Translations under genes and position numbers: made by a program | NCBI GenBank assembly: GCA_002405475.1 | Contig: DHLX01000029.1 | Coordinates: forward strand, 17,828-81,827 | From: Burkholderiales bacterium UBA4657 | GTDB taxonomy: Bacteria; Pseudomonadota; Gammaproteobacteria; Burkholderiales; Burkholderiaceae_E | Length of the DNA: 64,000 nt | Direction of reading: 5' to 3' | Notes under the pieces: generated by a model | Told to the model about the DNA's origin: nothing | The model's input: the letters and a program-made list of their open reading frames with translations, nothing else | Databases searched by the model: none | Part shown: in pieces, positions 18,675 to 27,545 of the stretch | How the letters are laid out: every line of letters starts with the position of its first letter | Position numbering within the stretch: the first letter of the stretch is position 1

Positions 18675-19553
18675 ATGGGTGGGGTGGAGGAAGTCAATAG
18701 TCTGCATGGCGCTGAAACTCTCACCCGGCGTGGCTTTATTCAGGCCGGGATAGGATGCGGTTTTGCTACGGCAGCCGCCCCAATCCTGGCGCAGCAGGCG
18801 ATCAGAACTCCAGAGACAGGACTGGTGGCCGGTACCGTTGAGTTTGCCTCGGGGAAAGATCTTATTCCGGCTTATCGCGCCAGGCCAGCTACGGGAGGCA
18901 GGCCCCCCGTCGTTGTTGTCGTAAGCGAAATTTTTGGCGTACACGAGTACATTCAGGACGTTTGCCGTCGCCTGGCACTGCAGGGCTATTACGCCATTGC
19001 ACCGGCTTTTTTTGTGCGCCAGGGCGATGTCAATGCTTATGCCACTAGCGCCGAGCTGATTCAAAACGTTATTGCCAAAACCCCAGATGCCCAGGTGCTG
19101 TCCGATATTGATGCCAGTGTGAACTGGGCCAGACACGAAGGTGCCGATCTGTCACGTCTGGCTATCACTGGCTTTTGCTGGGGTGGCCGTATCGTTTGGC
19201 TATATGCTGCGCATAACCCGGCACTGAAGGCTGGCGTGGCCTGGTATGGTCGCCTGGTGAGCGGTTTTGATCCGGTCTTGCAGCCCAGGCAGCCGCTGGA
19301 TGTCGCGCTGCAGCTGCACGCGCCGGTATTGGGCCTGTATGGTGGCAAGGATGCTGGCATTCCGCTGGAAACGGTCGAACGTATGCGCGGTCTGCTGGCG
19401 ACAGGCAGCGCAGCGAGTAAGGCCAGCGAGTTTGTTGTTTTTCCCGATGCGCCCCATGCCTTTCATGCCGATTATCGGGCGAGCTATCGTAAAGAAGCTG
19501 CCGAGGAGGCGTGGATCCGACTAATGGCCTGGCTGAAGAAACATGGCATATAG
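18675..19553 (+). CDS. Dienelactone hydrolase family protein, Tat-exported
   Basis: An alpha/beta hydrolase of 292 aa. A twin-arginine motif LTRRGFIQAG near residue 17 and the hydrophobic stretch that follows indicate Tat export. The Cys-Asp-His triad of this family is complete: Cys168 in GFCWGG, Asp226 in GGKDAG and His261 in DAPHAFHADY. The conserved EIFGVHEYIQDVCRRLA segment occurs at about residues 85-101. GGAGATAGC precedes the ATG. True substrate is not predictable; a classical chlorocatechol role is unlikely for a periplasmic stand-alone enzyme (inference). Confidence 0.88.
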   Translation: MGGVEEVNSLHGAETLTRRGFIQAGIGCGFATAAAPILAQQAIRTPETGLVAGTVEFASGKDLIPAYRARPATGGRPPVVVVVSEIFGVHEYIQDVCRRLALQGYYAIAPAFFVRQGDVNAYATSAELIQNVIAKTPDAQVLSDIDASVNWARHEGADLSRLAITGFCWGGRIVWLYAAHNPALKAGVAWYGRLVSGFDPVLQPRQPLDVALQLHAPVLGLYGGKDAGIPLETVERMRGLLATGSAASKASEFVVFPDAPHAFHADYRASYRKEAAEEAWIRLMAWLKKHGI

Positions 19554-19650
19554 TTTATAATTGCAATTCAGTTGCAAATTGGTGGGGTGCTGCTATAGGC
19601 ACCCCCATGTGTGTTGAGCCAGGCAATTTCGCCGGGGGTGTTAGCTGACC

Positions 19651-20463
19651 ATGCCAGATCAAGGAACTTTCATTATTGATATGACGCTGATTTATATTCT
19701 GGCGGCAACTTTACTGGCAGCCTTGCTCAGCATCAGTCTGGCGGCCTGGATGTCATTTGTCATGCTCTCCAGACTGGTCGAACGTATGGTGGCTTTCTCG
19801 GTCGGCATACTGCTGGGTGCCGCATTGCTGCACATGATGCCTGAAGCTCTGCAAAGCCATGTCGATGCTCATACCCTGTTTGCCTTGTTTTTACTCAGTG
19901 TTATTGTTTTCTTTCTGCTCGAGCGCTTCGATGTGCTACGTCATTCGCATCATCACGAAGGCGATGAGCATCACCATGGTCATGGATTCGACGTGAAGCA
20001 GGCGGGGCGCGGTGGTTTGCCGATTCTCATTGGTGATGGCATACACAATTTTGCTGACGGTATTTTGATTGCAGCGGCATTTCTGGCCGACCCCTCTCTA
20101 GGAGTCATTGCAGCGGCCTCCATCATTGCGCATGAAATTCCCCAGGAAGTCGGTGATTTCATGGTGCTGCTGAATGCTGGTTTTAGTAAACAGCGTGCCT
20201 ATTTTTATAATCTCTTGTCCAGTCTGGCGGGTGTGGCGGGGGGCGTTACCGGTTACTTTGTCCTGGAGCAATCGCAAGACCTGATTCCCTATGCGCTGGT
20301 GATTGCATCGGCCAGCTTCATCTATATAGCTTTGTCGGATTTGATGCCGCAGATGCATCGTGAAGGACGCAGAAAAGAAGCTTTTTTTCAGATCGCTTTC
20401 ATGGGAGTGGGTTTGGCGACGATTTATTCGCTGTTTGTCGCTTTGCATTCACACGCGCATTGA
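19651..20463 (+). CDS. ZIP family metal transporter
   Basis: Inner-membrane divalent-metal importer of about 270 aa with eight predicted helices. The two metal-binding helices read IHNFADGILIA and HEIPQEVGDF, which are the ZIP signatures, and a His-rich cytoplasmic loop (HSHHHEGDEHHHGHG) separates helices 3 and 4. An alternative ATG at 19681 (MTLIYILAATLL) would remove a short polar leader and may be the true start. The metal (zinc or other) cannot be told from sequence. It converges with the sulfurtransferase gene. Confidence 0.9.
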   Translation: MPDQGTFIIDMTLIYILAATLLAALLSISLAAWMSFVMLSRLVERMVAFSVGILLGAALLHMMPEALQSHVDAHTLFALFLLSVIVFFLLERFDVLRHSHHHEGDEHHHGHGFDVKQAGRGGLPILIGDGIHNFADGILIAAAFLADPSLGVIAAASIIAHEIPQEVGDFMVLLNAGFSKQRAYFYNLLSSLAGVAGGVTGYFVLEQSQDLIPYALVIASASFIYIALSDLMPQMHREGRRKEAFFQIAFMGVGLATIYSLFVALHSHAH

Positions 20464-20474
20464 GCCTGACAGTT

Positions 20475-21317
20475 CTAGTTGCTACTCGTTACTGGCCGGT
20501 TCGAATCTTCAATCCACTCGCTCCAGCTACCTGCATATAAGCCGCCGGCAGATAAACCGGCGTGGGTCATGGCAAGAATGTTATGGCAGGCGGTAACCCC
20601 GGACCCGCATTGATGTATCAATGGTTTGCCCTGGCTGATACGCTCGAATTCGCGGCGCAATACTGATACGTCTTTAAAGCTGGTGTCAGGGTTCAGGTTA
20701 TCTTTGAAAAAGCGATTGACAGCCCCCGGAATATGCCCCGCTACCGGGTCCAGCGTTTCGTTTTCACCACGGAAGCGGTCACGCGCGCGTGCGTCGAGTA
20801 GTACCCGTAATCTGGACTGGATATTGCGTAATACCGTCTCTGCCGAAATATATTCGACCAGGCTTTCACCCAGTACGGGCTGCGCGGCTGGTCGTACTCT
20901 CATCCCGGTCTCAAGCGGATAGGCTTGTGCCTGCCATGCCGACAGACCGCCATTCAGTACTGCGACCTGGGCATGGCCAATCCAGCGCAACATCCACCAT
21001 AGTCGCGCCGCGAACATACCTCCGGTAGCATCGTAGGCCACGACCTGCATGTTGGCACCTATGCCGCGATTGGCAAAATGGCGGCAGGCGTTTTCCCGTG
21101 ATGGCAGCGGATGACGCCCGCCGTTAATCGCTTCGTTACGCGCGGCAGACATATCCTGATCAAGATGAAAATAGAGCGCGCCCGGGATATGACCGGCCAG
21201 ATAAGCCTCTTGCCCGGCACCCGTCTGGCTTAAATCAAAGCGGCAATCAATAACGATCCAGTCTGGATCCCTAAGGTGTTGATACAGAGTGCCAGCTTCA
21301 ATCAGGGTCGTATACAT
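20475..21317 (-). CDS. sseA: 3-mercaptopyruvate sulfurtransferase
   Basis: Two-domain rhodanese-fold enzyme of 280 aa that transfers sulfur from 3-mercaptopyruvate to an acceptor. The N-terminal inactive domain contains DWIVIDCRFDL and GHIPGALYFHLD; the C-terminal domain contains GHIPGAVN and the active loop CGSGVTA with Cys237. CGSGVTA rather than CRKGVTA indicates mercaptopyruvate over thiosulfate as donor (established for the family). It lies 27 bases downstream of the EamA gene on the same strand and probably shares its transcript. Confidence 0.92.
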   Translation of the reverse strand: MYTTLIEAGTLYQHLRDPDWIVIDCRFDLSQTGAGQEAYLAGHIPGALYFHLDQDMSAARNEAINGGRHPLPSRENACRHFANRGIGANMQVVAYDATGGMFAARLWWMLRWIGHAQVAVLNGGLSAWQAQAYPLETGMRVRPAAQPVLGESLVEYISAETVLRNIQSRLRVLLDARARDRFRGENETLDPVAGHIPGAVNRFFKDNLNPDTSFKDVSVLRREFERISQGKPLIHQCGSGVTACHNILAMTHAGLSAGGLYAGSWSEWIEDSNRPVTSSN

Positions 21318-21344
21318 GCAACAACTCCGCTCAGAGGAGGACAG

Positions 21345-22232
21345 TCAATCGCCACCATGACTGGGTTTGGCTTCGTAGGCGGTGAGCCAGGTGGCCAGAA
21401 TGCCAGCAACGATAATCAATACGATACCCAGCCAGGCAATCAGGGGCAAGATATCATGCCAGATCAGCCAGCCCCAGAAACTGGCGAACAAGATACCCGA
21501 ATAATTTAGATTGGCGGTCAACAGTGCACGGCCTTGGCCGTAGGCCCGAGTCAGCGCCAGTTGTGCCAGCACCGAGGTCAGGCCGGCACCGAGCAGATAC
21601 AGCGTATGCTCCAGAGTCGGCAGTTTGAAGCCGAACAGCAGTACGCCCAATAGTCCGACCAGAAATCCACCCAGAGAAAAATAAAACACGGTACGGCTCG
21701 AAGGTTCTCCCAGTTGTCCAAGGGCGCGTACCGACATCATGGCAACGCCGCCCATGGCACCACCCAGCAGTCCGATCACGGCCCACACAATTTGCTCCGG
21801 GCCGATGGTAGGCCTGAGCACCAGCAAAATGCCAGCAAACCCCAGTACCAGGGCAAACAACATGGGAATATTTTTCATGTGCTTACCCTGCCAGGCAGCA
21901 CCAATAAACACGATCAGACCAATAAATAGCGATGAAGTGTAATTCAGCGTCATCGAGGTCGTCAGCGGCAGGTGGGGTATGGAACTGAACCAAAGCACCA
22001 CTGACATTACGCCGGTCAGATTACGTACCAGGTGCGCCGGCCAGTGCGGGGTCGAGAGGTTGGCGCGAATGCCGCCTGACAGCGAACGCAATAGCTGTAG
22101 CAGAAACAACAGGCCGACGGCGTTACGCCAGAAAATAATTTCCCAGACCGAATGCGCCTCGGAAGCCAGTTTCACGAGTACACTCATGACTGAAAACAAC
22201 AGCGCCGCGACCAGAATCCAGAGTGATTGCAT
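21345..22232 (-). CDS. EamA/DMT family transporter
   Basis: Ten-helix inner-membrane permease of the drug/metabolite transporter superfamily, about 295 aa. Two EamA repeats are visible: residues about 5-140 and 150-290, each with short hydrophobic helices, and the pattern FWRNAVGLLFLLQLLRS early in the first. The ATG at 22232 (MQSLWILVAALLFSV) starts directly with the first helix; an upstream TTG at 22253 is a possible but less likely start. Substrate unknown. Divergent from the MgtC/DUF4010 gene, with only about 30 bases between starts. Confidence 0.88.
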   Translation of the reverse strand: MQSLWILVAALLFSVMSVLVKLASEAHSVWEIIFWRNAVGLLFLLQLLRSLSGGIRANLSTPHWPAHLVRNLTGVMSVVLWFSSIPHLPLTTSMTLNYTSSLFIGLIVFIGAAWQGKHMKNIPMLFALVLGFAGILLVLRPTIGPEQIVWAVIGLLGGAMGGVAMMSVRALGQLGEPSSRTVFYFSLGGFLVGLLGVLLFGFKLPTLEHTLYLLGAGLTSVLAQLALTRAYGQGRALLTANLNYSGILFASFWGWLIWHDILPLIAWLGIVLIIVAGILATWLTAYEAKPSHGGD

Positions 22233-22262
22233 GTCTGCCAGTTTACGCCACAATAGTGCCCT

Positions 22263-23522
22263 ATGAATGAGTCTGTTCCCTGGCTGGGTCTGGCAGTTGC
22301 TTTGGCCTCAGGGCTATTAATTGGCATTGAACGCGAGCGGCGCAAGGGGCAAGGTTCGACACGTGCCATGGCTGGTGTGCGGACGTTTACCGTGGTCTCG
22401 CTATGCGGCGCCCTGAGTTATCTTGTGGCCTGGCCCTGGCTGACCCTGGCCGGCGCCGTTCTGTTGGCCGGATTGATTCTCACCAGCTATCGTGCTGAAC
22501 AGCGTGCCCAGGCGCTATCGCCCAAAGCTGAGCATGATCCGGGCATTACCACTGAAATGGCGCTATTTGTGACCTATTTGCTGGGCGTCCTGGCGCTACA
22601 GCAACCGGCATTGGCAGGTGCCATGGCGGTGGTTGTTGCAGTGCTGCTGGCAGCGCGCTCGCACCTGCATCGCTTTTCGATTGAAATTCTGACCCAGCAG
22701 GAATTACAGGACGCGTTACTACTGGCGGCTGCGGCTCTGGTCGTTTTACCACTGATTCCGAATGAACCCCTGGCTTTTCTGGGTGGAGTTAACCCAAGAC
22801 GGCTATGGTTACTGGCGGTGTTGATGATGGGGCTGCAAGCCGTGGGCTACGTGGCCAGTCGACTCGCTGGCCCGCGCTATGGTTTGCCACTGGCCGGACT
22901 GGCTTCCGGATTTGTTTCGAGTACGGCGACGGTCGCATCCATGGGGGCGCGCTGTCGTAGCCAGGGGCAATGGCTATCTGACTGTCGGCTGGCAGCCTGG
23001 TCATCCTGTCTGGCCACTAACGTACAGTTAGTACTGGTCATTCTGACCATTCAGGCGCAAGCCCTTGCCCTGTTTCTGCCGCTATTAGGGTTTTCTACTT
23101 TGGCGATTGTATTGCTGGTAGTACTAGGATGGCGGCGCGGCACATTACCCGAAGCCGACTTCAAACCGCAAGGGCGCGCCTTCAGTCTGAAAAATGCGCT
23201 ACTGTTCGCCTGCGTTTTGTCGGGTTTCACAACGCTGGCGGCCTGGCTGGCGCGTACCTGGGGCGAACTGGGTGTCTGGAGTGCTGCCCTGTTTGCTGGT
23301 TTTGCCGACGTCCACGCTGCCGCCGCTTCAGTGCTGTCGGCGGCCAGTGAGCATGATCTGTCGAACCGGCAACTCATATTAGCGATTTTGCTGGCCTATA
23401 CTGCCAATACCGTGAGCAAGTGTCTGGTGGCATGTGCCTCGGGTGGTCTGCGCTACGGAGTGACGACCAGTGCCGGTCTGTTATTCATCGTGCTTGCAGC
23501 CTGGCTCGGTATAATCGTCTGA
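22263..23522 (+). CDS. MgtC/SapB-DUF4010 membrane protein
   Basis: A 419-aa integral membrane protein. The N-terminal third is MgtC/SapB-like, with ASGLLIGIERERRKGQG and AGVRTFTVVSLCGALSYL, the conserved Arg/Gly-rich loop of that family. The remaining two thirds are DUF4010, with ASGFVSSTATVASMG and the C-terminal FAGFADVHAAAASV. This fusion occurs widely in proteobacteria but its function is not established. Its stop overlaps the uvrD start by one base (TGATG), which suggests coupling of two unrelated functions. Confidence 0.88.
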   Translation: MNESVPWLGLAVALASGLLIGIERERRKGQGSTRAMAGVRTFTVVSLCGALSYLVAWPWLTLAGAVLLAGLILTSYRAEQRAQALSPKAEHDPGITTEMALFVTYLLGVLALQQPALAGAMAVVVAVLLAARSHLHRFSIEILTQQELQDALLLAAAALVVLPLIPNEPLAFLGGVNPRRLWLLAVLMMGLQAVGYVASRLAGPRYGLPLAGLASGFVSSTATVASMGARCRSQGQWLSDCRLAAWSSCLATNVQLVLVILTIQAQALALFLPLLGFSTLAIVLLVVLGWRRGTLPEADFKPQGRAFSLKNALLFACVLSGFTTLAAWLARTWGELGVWSAALFAGFADVHAAAASVLSAASEHDLSNRQLILAILLAYTANTVSKCLVACASGGLRYGVTTSAGLLFIVLAAWLGIIV

Positions 23523-25852
23523 TGATACCTACAATGACTCAGGATCAGTCTAATCGCTGGTTGTCGGCCTTGAATGCCGAGCAGTGTGCCGCCGTGACCT
23601 TACCCGACGAACCGGCTTTGATTCTGGCCGGTGCGGGTTCGGGTAAAACGCGTGTCTTGACCACACGCATTGCCTGGCTGATACAGCAAGGCCGGGTCAG
23701 CCCCAGCGGTATTCTGGCAGTCACGTTTACCAACAAGGCGGCGAAAGAAATGCTGACCCGCCTGTCAGCCATGCTGCCAATCAATACACGTGGTATGTGG
23801 ATAGGGACATTTCACGGCCTATGCAATCGTTTCTTGCGCGCCCATCATCGCGACGCGAATCTGCCGGCGACCTTTCAGATTCTGGACAGCAGCGACCAGC
23901 TCTCGGCGATTAAACGACTGCTCAAAACCTTGAACGTTGATGACGCCAAGTATCCGGCCAAGAACCTGCAGCATTTCATCAATGGCTGCAAGGAACAAGG
24001 ACTGAGAGCGAATGCGGTCGAAGCCAAGGACGAGTACAACCGGCGTCTGGTCGAGTTATATGCCGCTTATGAGGCGCAATGTCAGCGTGAAGGCGTAGTC
24101 GATTTTGCCGAGTTGTTGCTGCGCTGCTATGAAGTCCTGATCGCAAATGAGCCATTACGGCTACATTATCAGCAACGCTTCAGACATATTCTGGTAGATG
24201 AATTTCAGGATACCAATGAACTGCAATATCGCTGGCTCAAGCTGCTGGGGAGGCAGGCTGCCGTCTTTGCCGTGGGTGATGATGACCAGAGCATCTATGC
24301 CTTTCGTGGTGCGAATGTCGGCAATATGGCGGCATTTGAGCGAGAATTTCGCGTTCAGCATCTGATCAAGCTCGAGCAAAACTATCGCAGTACCAGTCAT
24401 ATCCTCGACAGCGCCAATATGCTCATCGCGTGTAACAGCCGGCGTCTGGGTAAAAACCTGCGCACTGAGCGCGGCCATGGCGAGCTGGTGCGCATTTATG
24501 AAGCCCTGACCGACCTGCAGGAAGCGCAGTGGCTGGTGGAGGAAGTGTGTGCCTTGATTCAGTCTGGCGCAGCGCGCAGTGAAATTGCCGTGCTTTATCG
24601 CAGTAATGCGCAGTCACGGGTAATAGAAAGCGCCTTGTTCAAAGCGGCTATTCCTTACCGCGTTTATGGTGGTTTGCGCTTTTTTGAACGTGCTGAAATC
24701 AAGCATGCTCTGGCCTATTTGCGCCTGATGGAAAACCCGCATGACGATACGGCTTTCGTACGCGTCGTCAATTTTCCTGCACGAGGTATTGGCACCCGCT
24801 CATTAGAACAATTAAGTGAACTGGCACAGGCCAGAAATTGTTCTATGTATGCAGCCATTCCACACCTGCAAGGCAAGTCTGGTTCCAGTCTGACCGCTTT
24901 TGCCAAGCTGATCGAAAGTTTACGTTTCGAGACCCAGGCACTTGCCTTGCCCGAAGTGGTACTGCATGTCATTCATGCCAGTGGTCTGAAAGCCCATTAC
25001 GAACATGACAAGGAGGGGCAAGATCGGCTCGATAACCTCGATGAGCTGATCAATGCTGCTGCTTTTTTCATCAATGATGCTGGCTTTGAGCCAGACCGTG
25101 CTGCCGGCCAGACCAACAGCGTGCCAGATGCTGATGGGGTGGTAGAACAGCCGCTGTCGGTACTAGCCGCTTTTTTGGCGCATGCTTCTCTCGAAGCTGG
25201 CGATAATCAGGCCGACGCGGGGCAAGATGCGGTACAGCTTATGACCATACATGCCGCCAAAGGTCTGGAATTTCACTATGTCTTTATTACCGGGCTGGAA
25301 GAAGGACTGTTTCCCCATGACAATGCCGTGACTGAAATAGACGGACTGGAGGAAGAAAGACGCTTGATGTATGTGGCAATTACACGGGCGCGCGAGCGAC
25401 TTTATATGAGCTTTGCCCAGACTCGTATGCTGCACGGACAGACGCGCTATAACCTGCGCTCGCGCTTTCTCGATGAGTTACCCGAAGCCTGTCTGAAGTG
25501 GTTGACACCGCGTCTGCAGACCCAGGCTGCGCGCATTACTCATGACTACCAGAATCAATGGAAACAACAGCGCACAACGGGCTGGGAAGAGCCAGAGGAA
25601 TACGAACAAAAACGTGCCCGAAGTGCTGATGTTCCTGATACTGGCAGGGGTGTACTACCGGCCTGGGCACAACGCCAGAAGGCGCAGGATAGCGGCTTTT
25701 ACATAGGCCAAAATGTACGCCATGCCAAATTTGGCGAAGGCGTCATTGTCAATCTGGAAGGGCGCGGTACGGATGCGCGGGCGCAGATCAGCTTTGGTCG
25801 CGCGGGAACGAAGTGGCTGGCGTTAGGTGTGGCGAAGCTGGAGGCGGCTTGA
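23522..25852 (+). CDS. uvrD: UvrD-type superfamily 1A DNA helicase
   Basis: 3'-5' helicase of nucleotide-excision and mismatch repair, 776 aa from the ATG at 23522. Motifs in order: Q motif LNAEQCAAV, Walker A AGAGSGKT, motif Ia TFTNKAAKEM, motif II LVDEFQDTN, motif III VGDDDQSIYAFRGA, motif IV QNYRST, motif V TIHAAKGLEF and motif VI YVAITRARERL. The C-terminus ends in a Tudor-like region (VRHAKFGEGVIVNLEG), present in UvrD/PcrA and supporting UvrD over Rep. An in-frame ATG at 23534 is an alternative start. Its first base overlaps the upstream stop. Confidence 0.93.
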   Translation: MIPTMTQDQSNRWLSALNAEQCAAVTLPDEPALILAGAGSGKTRVLTTRIAWLIQQGRVSPSGILAVTFTNKAAKEMLTRLSAMLPINTRGMWIGTFHGLCNRFLRAHHRDANLPATFQILDSSDQLSAIKRLLKTLNVDDAKYPAKNLQHFINGCKEQGLRANAVEAKDEYNRRLVELYAAYEAQCQREGVVDFAELLLRCYEVLIANEPLRLHYQQRFRHILVDEFQDTNELQYRWLKLLGRQAAVFAVGDDDQSIYAFRGANVGNMAAFEREFRVQHLIKLEQNYRSTSHILDSANMLIACNSRRLGKNLRTERGHGELVRIYEALTDLQEAQWLVEEVCALIQSGAARSEIAVLYRSNAQSRVIESALFKAAIPYRVYGGLRFFERAEIKHALAYLRLMENPHDDTAFVRVVNFPARGIGTRSLEQLSELAQARNCSMYAAIPHLQGKSGSSLTAFAKLIESLRFETQALALPEVVLHVIHASGLKAHYEHDKEGQDRLDNLDELINAAAFFINDAGFEPDRAAGQTNSVPDADGVVEQPLSVLAAFLAHASLEAGDNQADAGQDAVQLMTIHAAKGLEFHYVFITGLEEGLFPHDNAVTEIDGLEEERRLMYVAITRARERLYMSFAQTRMLHGQTRYNLRSRFLDELPEACLKWLTPRLQTQAARITHDYQNQWKQQRTTGWEEPEEYEQKRARSADVPDTGRGVLPAWAQRQKAQDSGFYIGQNVRHAKFGEGVIVNLEGRGTDARAQISFGRAGTKWLALGVAKLEAA

Positions 25853-25871
25853 TGAATTGGTTGTTGCCAGT

Positions 25872-26741
25872 TCAATTCGGTGTATAGGCCAGCCGCACAT
25901 AAATCGGTGCAAACGGTTCAGCCTGGGTAATTTCCAGTAGCGATTCCTTAGCCAGTTCCAGCATCGCAATGAAATGCACCACGACCACGGCGTGGCCGGC
26001 TGCCATGAGTCTGGGGTTGCCGGTAAACAGCTCGGTAAATTCCACGAACTTGCTGTCCTGCAGTCGGCGCAAAATTTGACTCATATGATCACGAACCGAT
26101 AGCTCTTCGCGGGTAATTTTATGATGTTGGGTCAGCTTCATGCGCTTGAGGACCTCGGCCCAGGCGGCTTGCAGGTCTGCGCCACTCACTTCGGGCAGGC
26201 GCACCGGAACCGATTGATCGACATAAATTTGCAGTCGCCAAAAATCCCGCCCCACCAAAGGCAGGCGGTCAAGCTCGAGCGCGGCCATTTTCATTTGTTC
26301 ATATTCCAGCAGGCGCCGCACCAACTCGGCTCTGGGGTCTTCGACCTCTTCGCCTGTGTCAGATTTTTTCACCGGCAACAACATCCGCGATTTGATTTCG
26401 ATCAGCAGTGCTGCCATCAATAAATATTCGGCGGCAAGTTCGAGGTTACGGCTGCGAATCTGATCGACATACTGCAGATATTGCTGTGTGACCTGGGCCA
26501 TGGGAATATCGAGTACATTGAAATTCTGTTTTCGGATCAGGTACAGCAACAAGTCGAGCGGGCCTTCAAATGCTTCGAGAAAAACTTCCAGCGCATCTGG
26601 CGGAATGTACAAGTCCTGTGGCAGGTTGAACAAGGGCTCACCATACAGCCGTGCGTGGGCCACACCATCTACCAGGTCGGGGATGCTGTCAGCTTGCTTG
26701 ACCAGCACTTGTTCGTCCAGCGAAACAGTTGACAGGTTCAT
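25872..26741 (-). CDS. scpA: Segregation and condensation protein A
   Basis: Kleisin subunit that bridges SMC heads in chromosome segregation. The 289-aa protein has the family hallmark FEGPLDLLLYLIRKQNFNVLDIPMAQVTQQYL at about residues 58-89, followed by AAEYLLMAALLIEIKSRMLLP. The N-terminal ~55 residues are an extension common in betaproteobacterial ScpA. Its ATG overlaps the stop of the DUF3460 gene (ATGA, 26738-26741). scpB is not next to it. Confidence 0.93.
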   Translation of the reverse strand: MNLSTVSLDEQVLVKQADSIPDLVDGVAHARLYGEPLFNLPQDLYIPPDALEVFLEAFEGPLDLLLYLIRKQNFNVLDIPMAQVTQQYLQYVDQIRSRNLELAAEYLLMAALLIEIKSRMLLPVKKSDTGEEVEDPRAELVRRLLEYEQMKMAALELDRLPLVGRDFWRLQIYVDQSVPVRLPEVSGADLQAAWAEVLKRMKLTQHHKITREELSVRDHMSQILRRLQDSKFVEFTELFTGNPRLMAAGHAVVVVHFIAMLELAKESLLEITQAEPFAPIYVRLAYTPN

Positions 26742-26917
26742 TGTGACTGATAGACATACGGAGTCTGAGGAACGCGCGATTCCTGCTGTGCACGTAGCAG
26801 ATCCTCATCCAGTTTTTTATCCCAGAGCAAGGCGCGGCCTTCGAGCTGGCTTTTTTCCAGCGTGGGACGGGATTTTTTCAACTCCCTAAGAAACAGGGTG
26901 ATCTCGGATTCGTACAT
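26738..26917 (-). CDS. DUF3460 family small protein
   Basis: A 59-aa protein starting at the ATG at 26917 (MYESEITLFLRELKKSRPTLEKSQLEGRALLWDKK, quoted here only by its first motif YESEITLFLREL and the following QLEGRALLWDK). This is the DUF3460 pattern, known mainly from betaproteobacteria and usually near 60 aa. An upstream in-frame start at 26944 adds nine residues without family support. It precedes scpA with a 4-base overlap. Function unknown. Confidence 0.85.
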   Translation of the reverse strand: MYESEITLFLRELKKSRPTLEKSQLEGRALLWDKKLDEDLLRAQQESRVPQTPYVYQSQ

Positions 26918-27068
26918 GGTTTTCGTCTTTCTGTTGCCAGTCATGCATTGTACATCCCCTGAATTTCAGCCTCCGGCACACAAAAACGCGAAGAGATAGG
27001 TCATTCGGCCTATATGAATTTTCATGAAATGATGTTAAAACAAAGACTCACTTCATAGGGAGGGTCTT

Positions 27069-27515
27069 GTGACAACGACTGTTATAGACGATTTTTATTT
27101 GCAAATGGCTACCAAAGAAAATTTGCCAGCTATCAACCAGTTTTATGACGCCTGTGGTTATCGTGGATCGGCTACACAGGAGGATCAGGTGGTGACTGCT
27201 TTCATAGGAAAATATCTGGTGGGGTGTGTACGAATTTCAAAGGAAAAAAATACCCAGGTCATACGTGGTATGCAGGTTCGTGGCAAGTATCAATACCAGG
27301 GCATAGGAGGTGCCATGCTGAACAAAGCCCTCGAGTTGGTGAACGGGGAGACTTGCTACTGCGTGCCCTATGTGCATCTGGTCAACTTTCTCACCCGATA
27401 TGGATTCAGGGAAATTGATCCTGATTCGGCTCCTTACTTTTTGATACAGCGGCTGAATGTTTATCGCGAGATGGGCCAGAAGATGGTGTTGATGCGGCAC
27501 GACATCAAGGCGTAA
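27069..27515 (+). CDS. GNAT family N-acetyltransferase
   Basis: A 148-aa predicted acyl-CoA-dependent N-acetyltransferase. The start is a GTG at 27069 with a strong GGGAGGG eight bases upstream. The acetyl-CoA-binding loop reads VRGKYQYQGIGGAMLNKALEL (residues about 76-96), with the Q-x-x-G-x-G/A pattern. The C-terminal half (VPYVHLVNFLTRYGFREID) matches the usual terminal strand and helix. Substrate unknown. It stands alone, divergent from DUF3460-scpA and convergent with the hybrid kinase. Confidence 0.82.
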   Translation: MTTTVIDDFYLQMATKENLPAINQFYDACGYRGSATQEDQVVTAFIGKYLVGCVRISKEKNTQVIRGMQVRGKYQYQGIGGAMLNKALELVNGETCYCVPYVHLVNFLTRYGFREIDPDSAPYFLIQRLNVYREMGQKMVLMRHDIKA

Positions 27516-27545
27516 TTTTCTCCCTGTTCTTGCCGGGGCAGCTTA

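Noticed and set aside
18456..19136. A 226-codon minus-strand frame across hsp20 and the hydrolase gene
   Set aside because: It lies opposite two clear genes and shows no known motif.
19584..19605. Hairpin GGGGTGC/GCACCCC before the ZIP gene
   Set aside because: Seven base pairs with an 8-base loop and no T-run; could be a leader structure but evidence is too thin for a metal-sensing element.
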